Positions 55,816 to 64,000 are shown, counted from the first letter of the stretch. The stretch: DNA of 64,000 nt from Planctellipticum variicoloris (GCF_030622045.1 NZ_CP130886.1:5030001-5094000), one strand, 5' to 3'. Translations and numbers: made by a program. Notes: generated by a model from the sequence alone, not told the origin.

Positions 55816-57669
55816 ATGACCGGGGACGCTCCTCCTCTCTCAGCAGTGCCGACTTGTGCCACTGGCAGCTCGCTGCCAGTGCAACGTGAGAGTGATGCTG
55901 TTCGGTCGCACGAGCCGCCCGCGGCACACGATTCTTCATCTTCCCTCTCAACTCTCCCCTCTCAACTCTCAACTCTCTGGCTGCCGCTCGTGTGGTATGT
56001 CGTCCTCGCTCTGATCGCCACGCAGCCGCTCGTTTGGCATCTCGGTGACAGCCTGCCTCTGGCGGGGAAGCCGCCGGCGACGGTGCCGCTGTTCAATCTG
56101 TGGACGATGTGGTGGAACGCGGACCGGGCGACGCACGGGTTCGCGGATTACTGGCAGGCCCCGATTTTCGATCCCATCGACTCGGCGTTCGCGTTCTCGG
56201 AGCCACAACCGATGCTGCTGATCGTGGCGCCGGTGATCTGGCTGACGGGGAACCGGGTGCTGGCTTACAACTGCTATCTGCTGCTGGCGCTGGTTCTCAA
56301 CGGCTGGGCGGCGCACGGGCTGGTCCGTTCCCGCGGCGGCCGGCTGGCGACGTGTCTGCTGGGGGGGACGCTGGTCGAGATTCTGCCGTGGGTCTTCTGG
56401 CAGCTCGACTGCCTGCAGCTCGTTCCGCTGTGCGGCGTGATCTGGACGGCGCGGTATGCCTTCGAGCTGCTCGAACGGCCGGCGTGGGGGGCGGCGTTGC
56501 GGCTGGGGCTGGCCCACGGGCTGACGTACTGGCTGTGCAACTATTACGGGCTGTTCCAGACGCTGGTGCTGGGGATGGCGGGGGTCTGCCTGATCCAGCG
56601 CAGCCTGCTGTCGTGGAAGACCTGGGCTCTGCTGCTGGCGGCCGGGGGGATCTCGGCGGCGATGATCCTGCCGCTGGCGATCACACAGCGCGCGGTGATG
56701 AAGGGCCAGGCGACGTTCGTCCGCGATCGGCCGTCGATTGTCGGGCTGTCCGCGCAGGCGCGGGATTACACCGATCCGCCGGGCCGGAGGCTGCTGCCCG
56801 CGTTCACGGCTCCCGATCCCTGGCGGCACAGCGTCGAATGGCGGATGGGGCCCGGCAACCTGCGGCTGATCGTGGCCGTGCTGGGACTGCTCGCCGGGCT
56901 CTGCGCCGCCGACCGGCGGCGGTACGTGCTGTACTGGGCCGCGATCGGGCTGGCGGGCTTCGCGCTGTCGCTGGGACCCGACAACTTGTTCTGGGGGAAG
57001 TCTCCCTACGACTTCCTGCGCGAGCACGTTCCCGGACTGGCGCAGATCCGGAGCCCGTTCCGGTTTGCAATGTTCGTAAATCTGGCGGTAATGGTCCTTG
57101 TGATCGAAGCCCTGCAGTGTCTGCATCCGCGCTCGATCGACAGTTCGAAGACGCCCCGGCGACGCGGGGCGGCGTGGGCTCCGCTGGCCGTTGTGGGGGG
57201 CATCGTGCTGTGCGATGTGCTTCCCGTCCGGCAGACGCTGTGGAGGGCACCCGCCGGGGAACTTCCCGCGTGGGTGGTCTGGCTGCGGGACCAGGCCGGG
57301 CCGGGCGCGGTTCTGTCGCTGCCGACTGCCCCCGGGACGACTGTCGACGACTACGAAGGGACGACGGTCGCGATGTACTGGCAGACGTGGCACCGTCGGC
57401 CGCTGGTCAACGGGTATTCGGGGTTCTTCCCGGAGCGGGATCTGCAGTTGCGGAACAACCTGCGGCGGTTTCCGCACCGCGAGACCTTGCCGGTGATCAG
57501 CAGCTCCGGCGCTCGCTACGTGCTGATCCCGCGTGACATGGCCCCCTCCGCATGGATTCTGCAGCAGCCGGGGGCGTTTCTGCGGTGGATCCTGCAGTTC
57601 TCGGATGAGGCGGGCGGGATCGACATCTATGAAATCGCGCCGCTGGGGGTTGGGGATGCCGGAGAGTGA
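55816..57669 (+). CDS. Polytopic membrane protein, possibly GT-C-type
   Basis: GGGGAGG lies 6 bases before the ATG at 55816, giving 617 residues. The first 55 residues are low-complexity and encoded by hairpin and CTCTCAACTCTC repeats. About ten membrane helices follow, with a luminal loop that could hold the GT-C-type acid (NADRATHGFADYWQAPIFDPID). The C-terminal 170 residues are probably periplasmic. Topology and the loop resemble bacterial polyprenyl-phosphate sugar transferases or YfhO-like proteins. I cannot show a catalytic motif. It follows the rRNA methyltransferase gene by 51 bp. Confidence 0.7.
   Translation: MTGDAPPLSAVPTCATGSSLPVQRESDAVRSHEPPAAHDSSSSLSTLPSQLSTLWLPLVWYVVLALIATQPLVWHLGDSLPLAGKPPATVPLFNLWTMWWNADRATHGFADYWQAPIFDPIDSAFAFSEPQPMLLIVAPVIWLTGNRVLAYNCYLLLALVLNGWAAHGLVRSRGGRLATCLLGGTLVEILPWVFWQLDCLQLVPLCGVIWTARYAFELLERPAWGAALRLGLAHGLTYWLCNYYGLFQTLVLGMAGVCLIQRSLLSWKTWALLLAAGGISAAMILPLAITQRAVMKGQATFVRDRPSIVGLSAQARDYTDPPGRRLLPAFTAPDPWRHSVEWRMGPGNLRLIVAVLGLLAGLCAADRRRYVLYWAAIGLAGFALSLGPDNLFWGKSPYDFLREHVPGLAQIRSPFRFAMFVNLAVMVLVIEALQCLHPRSIDSSKTPRRRGAAWAPLAVVGGIVLCDVLPVRQTLWRAPAGELPAWVVWLRDQAGPGAVLSLPTAPGTTVDDYEGTTVAMYWQTWHRRPLVNGYSGFFPERDLQLRNNLRRFPHRETLPVISSSGARYVLIPRDMAPSAWILQQPGAFLRWILQFSDEAGGIDIYEIAPLGVGDAGE
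55860..55881. repeat. CACTGGCAGC hairpin inside a coding N-terminus
   Basis: CACTGGCAGC and GCTGCCAGTG pair perfectly around TC. The hairpin lies within the first codons of the membrane protein gene and may influence its translation. Confidence 0.7.
55944..55978. repeat. CTCTCAACTCTC repeat, coding copy 2
   Basis: It is the second near-identical copy of the 35-bp repeat at 49831 and encodes STLPSQLSTL ahead of the first membrane helix. A reverse-complement relative (GAGATGAGAGTTGAGAG) lies at about 55775-55800, so the two could pair in RNA across the hairpin above. Confidence 0.7.
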
Positions 57670-57672
57670 CGA

Positions 57673-57710
57673 GTGGATGGTGGATGGTGGATGGTGGATG
57701 GTGGATGGTG
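57673..57710. repeat. GTGGATG 7-bp tandem repeat
   Basis: Five full copies of GTGGATG and a partial sixth follow the membrane protein stop. Confidence 0.9.
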
Positions 57711-57803
57711 AGGACAAGGCGAAGAGGTGGCGAGTATGGAGTGGTGCGTGGCGAGTGAGGAAAATGAGAAGAAGAGGACGCGGAGCGTCCGAAGCGAGCA
57801 TTC

Positions 57804-57818
57804 CCAGGCGACGCCTGG
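57804..57818. repeat. CCAGGCG hairpin
   Basis: CCAGGCG pairs with CGCCTGG around one base, between the two 7-bp tandem repeats. TTCCCAGGCGACGCCTGGAA resembles a dispersed bacterial intergenic element. Confidence 0.6.
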
Positions 57819-57834
57819 AAACGAGGGAAGCGAG

Positions 57835-57866
57835 CATCACTCATCACTCATCACTCATCACTCATC
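57835..57866. repeat. CATCACT 7-bp tandem repeat
   Basis: Four full copies of CATCACT and a partial fifth lie just before the end of the AlkC/AlkD-like gene. Confidence 0.9.
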
Positions 57867-57868
57867 TC

Positions 57869-58627
57869 TCACCTCAGGCTGCGGGTCGCCCGCTGACAGA
57901 TTCGCAAGGTCGCGGGATCGTCGCTGCCGCTCCGCCATGACTCGCAGACTCCCCGCACCCAGTCCGGTTGCGATTTTGAGGCGTCATTCAGCCAGTTGGC
58001 GACGGAATCCTGCACGTACTTGGAAGGATCGGCCTTCAACGGCGCCAACAGCGGCAGGGCCAGTTCCGGCTCCTCCTTGAGAACATCGATGTGTCGACAC
58101 CAGACGCCACGCGGACGTGTCACTTCGACCGCAAACCGCCTCACGTTGGCCGATTTCTGCTTCGTCCAGTTCTGGAGAGCTTCTAACGACCGCCGGATGT
58201 CCTGGGCGATGTGCGGTCGGACAGCGAGCCAGGCCCATTCCCGGACGCCGAAGTGAGAATCGTCCGCCAGCGGCCGAATGTGCGCCAGCCGCTGCTTGAG
58301 CGTCATGTCCGGCGCGCAAGCCACCACATACGCCCCCCAGCCGCGGACCGTGTCCGACGTGTGTCCCGTCAACCGGCGCAGGACATCGAGTCCGCCATGA
58401 GCGTGCAGCAGCCGGCCGGCCGCCGACATTCGACCGGTGATTCCATCTTCGGGATCAATGGTCGCCAGGACGTCTGCGGGGAGTTCCGGCGCAACGGCTG
58501 CGAGCAGTTTTTGAAAGTCAATTGCCAGCCCTTCAACGAGGTTGGCGCTCTCCAGCGAACCGTTGCTGAGCCCCCGCAAAATCTCCGCCGGAATCTCACT
58601 CCGTCGCCGGGCTCCCTTGCGTGGCAT
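57869..58627 (-). CDS. AlkC/AlkD-like DNA alkylation repair protein (HEAT-like)
   Basis: The ATG at 58627 gives 252 residues of helical HEAT-like repeats. VRRFAVEVTRPRGVWCRH and DPSKYVQDSVANWLNDASKSQPDWV match the conserved core of AlkC/AlkD-type DNA glycosylases, which excise alkylated purines by holding DNA in a concave surface. RRFAVEVTRPR usually reads RRLxSEGxRPR in relatives; the glycine change could affect DNA contact. The longer frame to 58897 is translated intergenic repeat. It is divergent from threonine aldolase across a region holding a 104-bp tandem repeat. Confidence 0.82.
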   Translation of the reverse strand: MPRKGARRRSEIPAEILRGLSNGSLESANLVEGLAIDFQKLLAAVAPELPADVLATIDPEDGITGRMSAAGRLLHAHGGLDVLRRLTGHTSDTVRGWGAYVVACAPDMTLKQRLAHIRPLADDSHFGVREWAWLAVRPHIAQDIRRSLEALQNWTKQKSANVRRFAVEVTRPRGVWCRHIDVLKEEPELALPLLAPLKADPSKYVQDSVANWLNDASKSQPDWVRGVCESWRSGSDDPATLRICQRATRSLR

Positions 58628-59138
58628 TTTCTTCTTCCGCTCTTGACCTGATCCTTCAGAATTCCATCCTCCGAGATTACCCATCCCAAAGCCACGCCCC
58701 AAGGGCTCCCGGTTAACGTCAAGGACGAGCCAGACCGCACTCCCCGCCCCGTCAACTCTGTTCATCGGCGCAGCATGTGGCATCCACGCCCAACCCATCG
58801 CAGAGTCTGCACCGTGGCCGCCCCCGGCGGCTGACTTCAATCCACTCGACGCGTCTTCCTTATCGTCATCGCCGCAGAAAGTGGCATCCACGCCCAACTC
58901 ATCTCAGAGTCTGCACCGTGGCCGCCCCTGGCGGCTGACTTCAATCCACTCGACGCGTCTTCCTTATCGTCATCGCCGCAGAAAGTGGCATCCACGCCCA
59001 ACCCGTCTCAGAGTCTGCACCGTGGCCGCCCCCGGCGGCCGGCCGGCTGGACGGGTTTGGGGGCGTGCGGTAAGATACACGTTGTTTCCAGGATACTGGA
59101 AGTCGTGTCTGTCGCCGCCGGAATCCCAGGAGTTTCCG
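58628..59138. other. Divergent intergenic region with 104-bp tandem repeat
   Basis: The region separates the alkylation-repair gene and threonine aldolase. Half of it is the tandem repeat listed next. AGGAG at 59128 serves the aldolase. Confidence 0.7.
58778..59038. repeat. 104-bp direct tandem repeat, 2.5 copies
   Basis: Copies start at 58778, 58882 and 58986 (TGGCATCCACGCCCAAC). Copies one and two differ at only a few bases, and the third ends near GGCCGCCCCCGGCGG. The unit carries GCACCGTGGCCGCC and CAATCCACTCGACGCG. Confidence 0.92.
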
Positions 59139-60215
59139 ATGTCGTCTGCTGATCCCGCGCCGCTCGCCCGCCGTCAGTTCGCCAGCGACAACTATTCCGG
59201 CATGTGTCCGGAGGCGTGGGAGGCCCTGCAGCAGGCTAATTGCGGGCACGCCCCCGCCTACGGCAACGACGCCTGGACCGCGCGGGCGTCCGACCTGCTG
59301 CGCGAGCTGTTCGAAGTCGACTGCGAAGTCTTCTTCGTCTTCAACGGCACCGCGGCGAACTCGCTGGCGCTGGCGTCGCTCTGTCACTCCTACCACAGCA
59401 TCATCTGTCACGAACTGGCGCACATCGAGACCGACGAGTGCGGCGCTCCGGAATTCTTCTCGAACGGAACCAAGCTGCTGCTGGTTCCGGGAGCGGAGGG
59501 GCGCGTCGAGCCCGAAGCCGTCGAGCGCACGGTCAAAAAGCGGAACGACATTCACTTTCCGAAGCCGCGCGTGCTGAGCATCACGCAGGCCACCGAACTC
59601 GGGACGGTTTACTCGCTCGACCACCTCCATGCAATTCAGGAGACGGCCCGTCGGCATCACCTGGCCCTGCACATGGACGGCGCCCGGTTTGCGAATGCAC
59701 TGGCTTCCCTGAACGTCGCCCCGAAGGAGATCACCTGGAAGGTCGGCGTGGATGTCCTCTGCTTCGGGGGCACGAAGAACGGCATGGGAGTCGGCGACGC
59801 GATTCTGTTCTTCCGCAAAGAACTGGCCGAGGAATTCGGCTACCGCACCAAACAGGCCGGCCAGCTCGCTTCCAAGATGCGGTTTCTCTCGGCTCCCTGG
59901 GTCGGCCTGCTGCAGTCCGGGGCCTGGCTGCGGAACGCCGCCCACGCGAACGCAATGGCGGCCCGGCTGCAGGGCCATCTGGCTCAGCTCGACGGCGTCG
60001 AGTTCATCTCAACCCGGCAGGCGAATTCGGTCTTCGTCCGCTTTCCCGAAGCTGTTCGCTCGGCGCTGTCCGAACTCGGCTGGAAGTTCTACACCTTCAT
60101 CGGCGCCGGCGGCGTCCGTCTGATGTGCTCCTGGGACACGACCGAAGCCGAAGTCGACGCACTGGCCGCCGATATCAGGTCCGCATGGACCTCTTCCGCC
60201 CGCGGAATGGAATAA
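59139..60215 (+). CDS. L-threonine aldolase-type PLP enzyme
   Basis: The 358-residue protein matches the beta-eliminating lyase / threonine aldolase family. FNGTAANSLAL binds the cofactor phosphate, ALHMDGARFANAL holds D180 and R183, and K213 in CFGGTKNGMG should form the Schiff base. It would split threonine or allo-threonine to glycine and acetaldehyde. AGGAG lies 6 bases before the ATG at 59139, which removes the repeat-encoded extension back to 58881. Confidence 0.92.
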   Translation: MSSADPAPLARRQFASDNYSGMCPEAWEALQQANCGHAPAYGNDAWTARASDLLRELFEVDCEVFFVFNGTAANSLALASLCHSYHSIICHELAHIETDECGAPEFFSNGTKLLLVPGAEGRVEPEAVERTVKKRNDIHFPKPRVLSITQATELGTVYSLDHLHAIQETARRHHLALHMDGARFANALASLNVAPKEITWKVGVDVLCFGGTKNGMGVGDAILFFRKELAEEFGYRTKQAGQLASKMRFLSAPWVGLLQSGAWLRNAAHANAMAARLQGHLAQLDGVEFISTRQANSVFVRFPEAVRSALSELGWKFYTFIGAGGVRLMCSWDTTEAEVDALAADIRSAWTSSARGME

Positions 60216-60226
60216 ATCGGCAACTG

Positions 60227-60760
60227 CTAACGTCCAAACAGTTCGTGCGCCCGATCCGCCAGCAGCAGCAGGATCGTCGCCAGCCCTCCGACGGCGGCAA
60301 CCAGCGCTCCGGCGGTTCCGAGACGCTGCACGTGCGCCCCGGCGCGCTGATCCGGAATCAGCGAGGCCATCACCCGCAGCGCATGATGGAAAAACTCCGC
60401 CACCAGCATGCCGGTCAGCGCCAGCGACAGCGCCACCCATTGCCACGCGGCCAGGCCGAACACGCCGCACACGACCAGAATTACACAGTCCAGGAACAGA
60501 TGAATGCACAGAGTGCTGTCACGCTGCAGTCCTTCCCTCAGACCATGTTCCGCATCGACCAGATGCTGCCGCCAGGAGGGACGGCGCGAACGGACCGGCC
60601 AGGGAGCGCTGTTCGTCCCGGCCGGCTGATCCGATTGGCGAAGGCTGTTGCGAGTGGCGGACACGGCAAAGTCCCCGATGACTGTTCCAAGTCTCAATCG
60701 CGCGGGCGGCGCCCGCAGCAGTCCAGTACGTCGCTTTTCTGCGACCCTCGATGCCCGCAC
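60227..60760 (-). CDS. DgkA-like membrane protein lacking kinase residues
   Basis: The C-terminal 110 residues have the three-helix pattern of diacylglycerol/undecaprenol kinase (GLREGLQRDSTLCIHLFL, then two more helices). Of the E. coli DgkA essential set, Glu69 is kept (E122 in VAEFFHHAL). Asn72 is H125, Glu76 is R129, Asp80 is S133 and Asp95 falls on a leucine. Kinase activity is therefore unlikely. The frame starts at GTG 60760, only 15 bases after the LptD-like stop; the first 60 residues are poorly ordered, and a later GTG could be the true start. Confidence 0.7.
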   Translation of the reverse strand: MRASRVAEKRRTGLLRAPPARLRLGTVIGDFAVSATRNSLRQSDQPAGTNSAPWPVRSRRPSWRQHLVDAEHGLREGLQRDSTLCIHLFLDCVILVVCGVFGLAAWQWVALSLALTGMLVAEFFHHALRVMASLIPDQRAGAHVQRLGTAGALVAAVGGLATILLLLADRAHELFGR

Positions 60761-60774
60761 CGCGGCCTCGCAGG

Positions 60775-63700
60775 TCAGTTCCCCATTCCCGTCCCCAGCA
60801 GCGAGCCGAGTTGCGGCGAACTGAGCTGGTTTTTCGAACCCAGACGCGGTTCCAGGGACAGCATCACCCCCACGTTGTTCTTGCTGGCGTCGTAGTTCAG
60901 ACCGCAGTGAATCAGGAAATCCGCCCCGACCCGAGTGATCGACAGCGCCTGCCCCCGATTCCGACCTTCTCCCAGGTCATACGCCGTCGTCGCTGTCGAC
61001 ACCCACTTGGGGCTCATCGCATAGCTGTAGCTGGCGGTCAGAATCTGACTGTCGAGCGACGGTCCGGCCTTGATCTGTCGCAGCCCCAGATACACGCTGC
61101 CTCGCAGGCTGCGTTGCGACTGTACCCCCAGATTCCAGAGTTGCTGACCGGTATCGAAGAAGTCGAACAGACTGTTGGCGACCACTGTCGTCCGGTCCCC
61201 CACGGCCCATCGCAACCGCGTGCTGAACAAACCGAAGTCTTCGTCGAAGTTGTCGCGACCGGCGTTCGGAAAATACGACACGTATTGATCGAACGTCAGC
61301 CAGTCTTTGATCCGCTGCCGATCGGGCGGCCCCACCTTCGTCTGCAGCCGGTGGCTCCAGCCGAATCGCAACACCTGCTGGCTGTCGACCAGCTCGCTGT
61401 AAGGCGCCGTTACGCTGGTCCCCGCCCCCGACCGGACGGCGTAAAACCGCGGATCGAGCTGCCCCGGAAGCACGCCGCCGAACGTGTTGTCGACCAGTCG
61501 CTGACGGAACCGTTCCTGCGCGTCGTCGTCAAACTCGTTCCACTGCGGAATCGTCGACAGATCCCGACTCGAATCGGCAAACGAATAGTCCGCGTCGAAG
61601 CTCACCTTGTGCGCCAGGCCGTTCAGATTGAACAACGAGTTCTGCACCAGCGGATAAATGCGGGTGAACATGATGTTGGCCCGCACCCCCGCCCGTCCAT
61701 ACAGGCGGTCAATCGACTGCGACGTGAAGCCGTCGCTCCAGTACGCCGCCTCGCCCATCGCATAAGGCGTCAGGTTGAGCGCCCCGAGATCCAGCGGCAT
61801 CTCGAGCTCGTGCCGGGACGTCGCCACCATCCCCTCCGCATCCACGTAGTACGGCAACGGCGTGAAAATATCCTGCGGATCGGTCGGCGGTTTCGCCTGG
61901 TTGAGCTGTGCGTAGCCGAGCATCGAGTGCGATGACCAGTTCAGCAGCCCGCCTAGCAGCGGCTCGCCCAGCCCGTAAATGTCCCCGCGCGGCATCCACT
62001 GCGTATTGTTCTCGAACTGATTGACCTGAGGTCGCGCCAGCAGCGACCACGCCCAGGCATCCCCCTGCTGCTTCAGATAACCGAGCGTCTCCTGGTCCTT
62101 GCCCCGGTCGAACTCGTTCTCGAAGTACTGTTCGAGATAGTTCCGGTCGCTGACGTACCCCGCCTCCCCTTGGAACAGCAGGTTGTTGCTGAAGTAGTGC
62201 TGATGCTGCCAGTGCAGCCGGCCGCGGTTCGGATCGGGCGGCCGCAGGTCGCGCCGTCCCAGGCCCAGATTGTCCGTCCCGCCGTCATTGACGTACGTCG
62301 CCAGTCCGTTCCCGAGAAACTCGTTCCCGAACGGATCGAGCCCGCGGTAGTTGCCGTTGGTCCCCACCACCGGACCGCGCCGGCTCAGGTAGTCGAGCTG
62401 CAGACCCCATTTGACGTTCTGCGGACGTTGCATGCCGAAAAGCTGAAACGCATCCCAGCTCGTCCGGACCTGTGTCCCGAAAATCCTGTCCTCGCTGAAG
62501 TTGAATCCCTGCAACGGAATATTCGGATCTTCCGCGGGCGCGCTGGCATACGGCGAATAGAACAGCGGCACCTCGTCCACCAGAAACGTCGAATTCAGCG
62601 TCGTCACCCACGGATGCCGCTCCGCGATCGGCTCGCCGGTAATCGGATCGTATTCCGGCGGCCGCTGATTGCCCCACGGCGACCAGTCCCGTTGCTCCAG
62701 AAACACGTCCGTCGACTGCAGCCGATAGCCCGGCTTGCCGTACTGACTGGTCGAGACCCAGGCGTTCTGAGCGTGGAAATTGTCCTGCGACAGTTGCTGC
62801 AACCGTTCGGCCCGGATTCGCAGCATCGCCCCGAACTCCGGCAGTTCGGACCGCAGATCGGCGTTAAGAATCAGCGCCCGGTACTCGCGTGCGTCGAAGA
62901 ACGCCCGATCGGCCCGGATCACGTTGTTCCCCTGCCGCACAACGATGTTCCCCTCCAGGTAAATCTGATACTTGGCATCGCGCGGTTGAACCATGTCAGG
63001 CGAGAAGTCCGACGGTCCGAATGCGTCGGTGAAGACGACGACTCGATCCGCCGACAGATCGACAGTTCCAATCTTCTCCATCCCCATCCCCTGCAGCCCC
63101 GACAGGGCGCCGCTGGGAAGTTCGGCATCCAGGCCGTCAATCAGAAAATTCACCCCCCCCGTGATCACTACCACCTGCTCGGGAGGCGTCGTCGAAGTGA
63201 GCTGCCGGCTTTCGATGTTGTAGGGCACCGCGCTGCGCGAAAAAACTCGGATGCGACGCAGGTTGTCCTGAGGCTGAGGCAGGAACAGGTTCTCCGGGGC
63301 CGGATTGATCGGCGCCAGCGGGTCGACCGTAAGCTGAGTCTGAATCAGCCTGGCCCGCGTGCCCCGCTCCTGGCGGGCGACGGCCCGCTGGTAGAGCGGC
63401 TCCTGATCTCCCGTGTGGTCGGTGATCCGACCGGTCGACGTCAGCGACACGCCCCGATTCGTGGTCAGCTCGACCAGCAGCGAAGACTCCGTCCGGTTCC
63501 CCAGGTCGCTCGTGACCTGCACGTCGTCCTCAAGATAAACCGACAGGCGGTCTTCAACCCCCGCGGGCGTCTCGGCCTGCCGCGACCAGATCACCATCTG
63601 TCGCGCGGCAAAGACTGTGCTCCCCTGAATCACTCGACATCGACCCCGGAAGATGCCGATATAAGCGTCGCCCTCCTGCCACTCCTGCGACCATTCCGCT

Positions 63701-63843
63701 TCCACGGTGATCGGCGACATCAGTCCCGGATCGGCGGTGTCTCCCTGCAGGGGCGTGCGGACGAATGCCACAACCGCCGCCATAAGCATGGCGCCGGCCA
63801 GCATCAGCCCGATCGTTCGCAGGTAAGATCTGCGCCCCGTCAC
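60775..63843 (-). CDS. LptD/OstA-like outer-membrane assembly protein
   Basis: The 1022-residue protein has an N-terminal signal anchor (LRTIGLMLAGAMLMAAVVAFV) and an OstA/LptA-like beta-jellyroll part. In that part repeated strands occur (VYLEDDVQVTSDLGNRTESSLLVEL, YQIYLEGNIVVRQGNNVIRADRAFFD). A long beta-barrel region follows, with alternating aromatic strands up to NVGVMLSLEPRLG. LptD inserts lipopolysaccharide into the outer membrane; this relative is divergent, so lipid export is inferred. It ends in a short GSLLGTGMGN tail, and the DgkA-like gene follows on the same strand. Confidence 0.78.
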   Translation of the reverse strand: MTGRRSYLRTIGLMLAGAMLMAAVVAFVRTPLQGDTADPGLMSPITVEAEWSQEWQEGDAYIGIFRGRCRVIQGSTVFAARQMVIWSRQAETPAGVEDRLSVYLEDDVQVTSDLGNRTESSLLVELTTNRGVSLTSTGRITDHTGDQEPLYQRAVARQERGTRARLIQTQLTVDPLAPINPAPENLFLPQPQDNLRRIRVFSRSAVPYNIESRQLTSTTPPEQVVVITGGVNFLIDGLDAELPSGALSGLQGMGMEKIGTVDLSADRVVVFTDAFGPSDFSPDMVQPRDAKYQIYLEGNIVVRQGNNVIRADRAFFDAREYRALILNADLRSELPEFGAMLRIRAERLQQLSQDNFHAQNAWVSTSQYGKPGYRLQSTDVFLEQRDWSPWGNQRPPEYDPITGEPIAERHPWVTTLNSTFLVDEVPLFYSPYASAPAEDPNIPLQGFNFSEDRIFGTQVRTSWDAFQLFGMQRPQNVKWGLQLDYLSRRGPVVGTNGNYRGLDPFGNEFLGNGLATYVNDGGTDNLGLGRRDLRPPDPNRGRLHWQHQHYFSNNLLFQGEAGYVSDRNYLEQYFENEFDRGKDQETLGYLKQQGDAWAWSLLARPQVNQFENNTQWMPRGDIYGLGEPLLGGLLNWSSHSMLGYAQLNQAKPPTDPQDIFTPLPYYVDAEGMVATSRHELEMPLDLGALNLTPYAMGEAAYWSDGFTSQSIDRLYGRAGVRANIMFTRIYPLVQNSLFNLNGLAHKVSFDADYSFADSSRDLSTIPQWNEFDDDAQERFRQRLVDNTFGGVLPGQLDPRFYAVRSGAGTSVTAPYSELVDSQQVLRFGWSHRLQTKVGPPDRQRIKDWLTFDQYVSYFPNAGRDNFDEDFGLFSTRLRWAVGDRTTVVANSLFDFFDTGQQLWNLGVQSQRSLRGSVYLGLRQIKAGPSLDSQILTASYSYAMSPKWVSTATTAYDLGEGRNRGQALSITRVGADFLIHCGLNYDASKNNVGVMLSLEPRLGSKNQLSSPQLGSLLGTGMGN

Positions 63844-64000
63844 GGGGACTCCTGCAGCGGACGTGGCTATCGACGTCGACCGGAGCTGGCGATGGGAGTC
63901 CGTTCCCCGTTCCAGCCCCGCGAGCGGCAGATTCCGCCCATTGTCGAGGGGGGCGGATTATAGGTGTCGATTCGCCAAGGTGTCAATTTGGCTTACCGAC
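63844..64000. other. Upstream region of the LptD-like gene, right window edge
   Basis: The last 157 bases hold the LptD-like leader. An A+T-richer patch lies at about 63957-63995. No gene start or promoter could be assigned with confidence. Confidence 0.3.

Noticed and set aside
57673-57866. 7-bp arrays considered as a replication origin with iterons
   Set aside because: No dnaA, dnaN or rep gene and no DnaA boxes nearby.
58778-59038. Tandem repeat considered as a CRISPR array
   Set aside because: Units of 104 bp follow each other without unique spacers, and no cas genes are present.

Overview
The window reads as a chromosomal piece of a high-G+C member of the Planctomycetota. The support is a set of families that are typical of that phylum: three DUF1559 pseudopilin-like proteins, a PSCyt1/DUF1549/DUF1553 protein paired with a DUF1501 protein, a large PVC-type CxxCH protein with HEAT-like repeats, Tat-exported oxidoreductases, carboxypeptidase-regulatory-like lipoproteins and Uma2 genes. 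No rRNA, tRNA, CRISPR array, intact insertion sequence or prophage was seen. All statements come from reading the sequence; no database search was run.

Layout. 0.2-4.3 kb holds a GT4 glycosyltransferase and polA on the minus strand. 4.8-6.3 kb holds a membrane-anchored coiled-coil protein that ends at a strong terminator. 6.46-14.24 kb is the most unusual part: seven tightly spaced plus-strand genes for membrane proteins. Five match complex I subunits J, K, L, M and N in order, one is probably H-like, and the first has only the size and place of a seventh subunit. No hydrophilic-arm subunit is present, and most proton-channel residues are replaced. 14.4-19.7 kb carries a sugar-metabolism set (cupin isomerase-like, TIM-barrel isomerase-like and Gfo/Idh/MocA dehydrogenase) interrupted by an OB-like gene and a Uma2 gene. 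19.9-23.4 kb has a broken Uma2 gene, greA, a TerC-like gene and an Old Yellow Enzyme relative. 23.8-26.3 kb pairs a cyclopropane-fatty-acid-synthase-type methyltransferase with a geranylgeranyl-reductase-type flavoprotein.

26.8-33.2 kb and 41.8-43.3 kb hold the DUF1559 and lipoprotein cassettes, with a Tat-exported FAD oxidoreductase between them. 33.6-34.5 kb is a lower-G+C gene for a NucS-like nuclease with a DNA- or modified-base-sensing-like N-terminus. 34.7-40.3 kb is a minus-strand operon of overlapping genes: ROK regulator, PSCyt1/DUF1553 protein with an inserted LamG-like domain, and DUF1501 protein. 43.3-49.4 kb has DinB, ruvX, a second Gfo/Idh/MocA gene, a nitrilase-family hydrolase and an S9 peptidase. 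49.8-53.0 kb is the PVC CxxCH/HEAT protein, followed by a ParE-type toxin-antitoxin pair. 54.5-63.8 kb has an RlmI-like methyltransferase, a polytopic membrane protein, an AlkC/AlkD-like DNA repair gene, threonine aldolase, a DgkA-like protein lacking its catalytic residues, and a large LptD/OstA-like outer-membrane protein.

Intergenic space is rich in short dispersed repeats. These include a nested palindrome of about 220 bp, a 104-bp tandem repeat in a divergent promoter region, and micro-repeats that supply stop codons or N-terminal coding sequence of neighbouring genes.
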